Source: Leptospira ainazelensis | Lineage (GTDB): Bacteria > Spirochaetota > Leptospiria > Leptospirales > Leptospiraceae | NCBI RefSeq assembly: GCF_016918785.1 | Contig: NZ_JAFFPT010000040.1 | Location: forward strand, 1-39,501 | Direction: 5' to 3' | Length of the DNA stretch: 39,501 nucleotides | Shown: positions 37,182 through 39,501 of the stretch, one piece after another | How positions within the stretch are numbered: the first letter of the stretch is position 1 | Layout: every line of letters begins with the position of its first letter | The notes under the pieces: model-generated | Database searches by the model: none | What the model saw: only the letters and a program-made list of their open reading frames with translations | Told to the model about the DNA's origin: nothing | Made by a program: the position numbers and the translations under genes

Positions 37182-37833
37182 CTTTATTTTTGGATTTGTT
37201 TTTGCATTAATGATTAGTAATTGTAGCGTAAAATTTGAAATAAATGAGAAAGAATTTCAAGTTTCTAAATCTCTCAATTACAAGAATTTTATCCCTCTAA
37301 AGAGTGGGAGTCGATCTATTTCGGAGATTGATATATCGCCAAATTATGAAATTGCAATTTACTTGGTTGGCAAGGAAGACATAACTGAAGTATTGTACGA
37401 TCGAAATAATAAATTTAAAGCACTGAATGTAGAATTATTGAAAGAGATTGAAAATGATAAAGATTTCAATGCACGCTTTCTAATTTTGGAATTGTATTCA
37501 AGAAAGAAAATAGAATATAATTATTTGGAGAAAATAGCTTATTCTGGAATTAGTTTCTACGAACATTTACGTTTTAATTATGAATACCCGTTCTGTTCAG
37601 ATAATCCGTCTTTAATTTGGGTTTTTAACAGAGGTGAAAGTTCTAATGACTTTTCACGTAGTCCGAATGTTTGGCCACGATCTGAATACTCTAAAAAATG
37701 TAATGATAAAAATGGAAAACTTATCCATGCTATGAGAAGTGTGAGCAAAATAAAAAATATTGAGGATGCAACGGTTTTAATAAAACTTCCGGGGGGCTCA
37801 ATATTCGAGTATTGCATTTCTTGCATTAGGTGA
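37171..37833 (+). CDS. Lipoprotein, candidate immunity protein of tip B
   Basis: 220 residues from ATG 37171, which overlaps the end of orphan B by 11 bp. Signal MKVNFIFGFVFALMISNC. Mature part is mixed alpha/beta without known domain; cysteines near the C-terminus (YPFC, KKC, EYCISC). It is the only gene of module B apart from the tip, which makes it the best immunity candidate in the array. Open frame extends upstream to 37108 inside the tip, but the signal peptide fixes the start. Confidence 0.7.
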   Translation: MKVNFIFGFVFALMISNCSVKFEINEKEFQVSKSLNYKNFIPLKSGSRSISEIDISPNYEIAIYLVGKEDITEVLYDRNNKFKALNVELLKEIENDKDFNARFLILELYSRKKIEYNYLEKIAYSGISFYEHLRFNYEYPFCSDNPSLIWVFNRGESSNDFSRSPNVWPRSEYSKKCNDKNGKLIHAMRSVSKIKNIEDATVLIKLPGGSIFEYCISCIR

Positions 37834-37840
37834 CCTTCCC

Positions 37841-37959
37841 TCGCATTAAGGATCGAAGCGTGGTCAAGTTATTGTGTTTTATTTTGAACCACACTTTTTG
37901 TGTAATATCGAAAACTTGACCGGAGCTGAGAGCCTGGTCCGCGTAGCGGAAGCGCCAGA
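37841..37959 (+). repeat. Structured repeat, copy C (diverged)
   Basis: Same element as at 30539 and 35045, starting CGCATTAAGGATCGAAGCG. It has changes in the right arm of the inverted repeat (GAAAACTTGACC) including a 1-base deletion, so the frame from GTG 37860 ends at once in TGA. The TCCGC-GTA-GCGGA hairpin is intact. Confidence 0.85.
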
Positions 37960-38164
37960 TTACATGATCAACGGAACTTATTTAAACCATGCGAACGCAG
38001 TGACGACGGCGACAAGCGCAAGCACGGGAACAATGAACTATGCGTATGATGCTTGCGGGAACATGAATTCGAGAAAAAGTGAGGGAATTGGGTTATTTAA
38101 AACGAAAAATAATATCCTTCATTGGTGGTGGTTAATGAAGAAGTTGAAATTATCCGAATATTAA
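37860..38164 (+). pseudogene. Decayed orphan Rhs module C
   Basis: After the repeat come the same linker as in module A (TACATGATCAACGGA) and about 90 bp of rhs2 core from AACCATGCGAACGCAGTG to about 38074, then unrelated sequence to TAA 38162-38164. The frame from the repeat's GTG is shifted by the deletion in the repeat; another frame (from 37874) reads through [15 protein letters not shown]. No core end, DPSG or tip is left. Confidence 0.8.
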
Positions 38165-38171
38165 AAAGAAG

Positions 38172-38291
38172 ATGAATACTATTAAATTAATAACTTCAAT
38201 TCTTTTGTTCTGTTTAAATTGTGGAAAAAACGGAATAGGCTCTTCTTGCAAGGAGCAACAGGTTCTATTGTTCAAATGGATTCAGTTGTAA
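38172..38291 (+). pseudogene. Truncated small lipoprotein
   Basis: 39 codons: lipoprotein signal ending FCLNC, then GKNGIGSSCKEQQ, matching CGKLGIDFTSCKEQK of the gene at 33050, then a divergent end and TAA. The cysteine-rich second half is missing, so the product is probably not functional. Confidence 0.6.
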
Positions 38292-38321
38292 AATATAATA
38301 AGGTGTCAATATACCCTTCGC

Positions 38322-38642
38322 ATGAAAAGATTCATAATAATACTTGTAATTGGATTCGAGTTTTGTGAAGCTTATCGTCCTTATCGCAATGAATCCGTAA
38401 GATATTCAAGCTCTGATATTCGAATAATAAACAATGCCAATAAGGAAAAAATAAAAAATTGCAACATTCGTTTGGATCGATGTTTGGCAAATTGCAATAG
38501 TCTATATCCTGAGTATTCAAAAGCAATAGATCCCCTTAATGCAGAATGTCGCGATAATTGTGCAATCCGCTTAAAAAATGAAGAGGGCTGTATGATTTTT
38601 TATCAGTCAAGCCGTAGAGTTATTTATAAGTCTGGATTGTAA
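38322..38642 (+). CDS. Six-cysteine lipoprotein, paralogue 3
   Basis: 106 residues, signal MKRFIIILVIGFEFC. Layout C-x6-C-x3-C-x17-C-x3-C-x9-C (CNIRLDRCLANC, ECRDNC, EEGC) and tail YQSSRRVIYK. Third member of the family at 32708 and 33328. It survives in the otherwise decayed module C. Confidence 0.7.
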   Translation: MKRFIIILVIGFEFCEAYRPYRNESVRYSSSDIRIINNANKEKIKNCNIRLDRCLANCNSLYPEYSKAIDPLNAECRDNCAIRLKNEEGCMIFYQSSRRVIYKSGL

Positions 38643-38785
38643 CATTGATATTAACTGTTCTAGCCAAAATGTATTAGTCCAAAAGCTATCATTTGTTAAG
38701 TGGAATGATGACGTCCTAATTTTTAATATCAAAAAGTATATGTGGACGTTTGCTTCTGTTTTAGATTCTCATAAGGATTTCTAGT

Positions 38786-39501
38786 ATGAAAACAAGAAAG
38801 ATTCTATTGTTGTTTATTTTTGTAATTTCTCTTTCTATGCAAAATTGTAAGCAAAATGACGGAGACGATAACACTTCTATGTTGGCCTTGCTTTTTACGT
38901 CGAATTACGTCGCGGGTTGTGCAACACCAAAAATAACGACGTCCGATTTGCCGTTAAAGTTTATTTCTTTTTCGATATTAACCACCCCGTATGTCGGCGG
39001 CTTGGCTTATGTAGAAAATTTAGAATTCGGGCGAAGGATAAATCTAAAGATGACAACCTCGGACCCGACTAAATACTCACCACTTTTCTATAAAGCAAAT
39101 AGTCCCTGTGATGTTCCTCAAAACTATTTTAATTTTGTGTCTTCATATCGTTACTTCTTGGCTCGGGGGACCAACATAAATACGACCGTTACTCCCTTAA
39201 CTGGAAATTTAATGGTGATGAGTTCCTCAAAATTTAGTCCTAAAGTTATTCCAACAGATATTTCGGTTTCTTTGGATTCAAAGGCAATTTGTAAAACTCC
39301 TATCATTGCAAGCACGACTATTAAACCTATGTCATTTGATTTTGAAGGGGCAACTTCCATAGCGATTGTAAAAATCGAAAATTACGTTCCGAATCAGCAA
39401 ATAACGCTCATGTCGACTACTACGAATCTTGGTAGTTTTGTCCCTTTGGCCGTTCCGGGAAGCGACTCATGTTTTCCAACTTCTTTCAAGGATATCCCTC
39501 T
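38786..39501 (+). CDS. Putative lipoprotein, 3'-partial
   Basis: ATG 38786 opens MKTRKILLLFIFVISLSMQNC, a clear lipoprotein signal, and the frame is open for 238 codons to the right edge, so the end lies outside. Mature part is rich in Thr/Ser beta strands with scattered cysteines (GC, SPC, IC, SC), no known domain. The 143 bp before it hold no gene; an AAGGATTTCT stretch just upstream may serve as ribosome site. Confidence 0.65.
   Translation, partial: MKTRKILLLFIFVISLSMQNCKQNDGDDNTSMLALLFTSNYVAGCATPKITTSDLPLKFISFSILTTPYVGGLAYVENLEFGRRINLKMTTSDPTKYSPLFYKANSPCDVPQNYFNFVSSYRYFLARGTNINTTVTPLTGNLMVMSSSKFSPKVIPTDISVSLDSKAICKTPIIASTTIKPMSFDFEGATSIAIVKIENYVPNQQITLMSTTTNLGSFVPLAVPGSDSCFPTSFKDIP

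Noticed and set aside
1..39501. CRISPR array, tRNA, rRNA, transposase or IS ends
   Set aside because: No regularly spaced short repeats, no cloverleaf or rRNA sequence and no transposase-like protein were seen; the repeats present are rhs duplications and the 121-bp element.

Overview
The window looks like an AT-rich Leptospira chromosome segment, probably from the pathogenic clade. This is inferred from the many short lipoproteins with loose Leptospira-type lipoboxes, the SpvB/VCBS/RHS giant proteins, kelch-repeat lipoproteins and small outer-membrane barrels; no rRNA, tRNA or other species marker is present. The backbone of the rhs genes is visibly richer in G+C than the toxin tips and lipoprotein genes between them.

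Left part (1-6200, accessory): a STAND-type NTPase gene enters from the left edge already open and is cut by an in-frame TAA, after which 71 more codons follow in the same frame. Next come a protein with a C-terminal nucleoside-deoxyribosyltransferase/TIR-like domain, an unknown 205-residue protein, a small Lar-like zinc-ribbon protein and, on the minus strand, a tyrosine recombinase. The first two resemble parts of anti-phage systems, but that is inference.

Minus-strand envelope operon (6346-10907): an outer-membrane-type protein, a kelch lipoprotein with an Fn3-like N-terminus, a tail-anchored TPR protein, a second barrel-like protein (ATGA-coupled to the TPR gene) and a lipoprotein.

Rhs region (11000-39501): two full-length rhs genes of 2373 and 2303 codons share a conserved leader with a strong hairpin. 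The first is followed by lipoprotein genes and a tandem 1.77-kb duplication with remnants of its own toxin tip. The second is followed by an outer-membrane-like gene, a lipoprotein gene, and a row of three 'orphan' modules. Each orphan begins with a 121-bp hairpin-rich repeat that carries its own Shine-Dalgarno and GTG start, followed by a 5'-truncated copy of the rhs core. Modules A and B add a new C-terminal tip and small lipoprotein genes. Module C is decayed. This resembles a polymorphic-toxin tip/immunity store, with periplasmic lipoproteins as candidate immunity proteins; the 121-bp start module is the most unusual part.

The right edge cuts a further lipoprotein gene.
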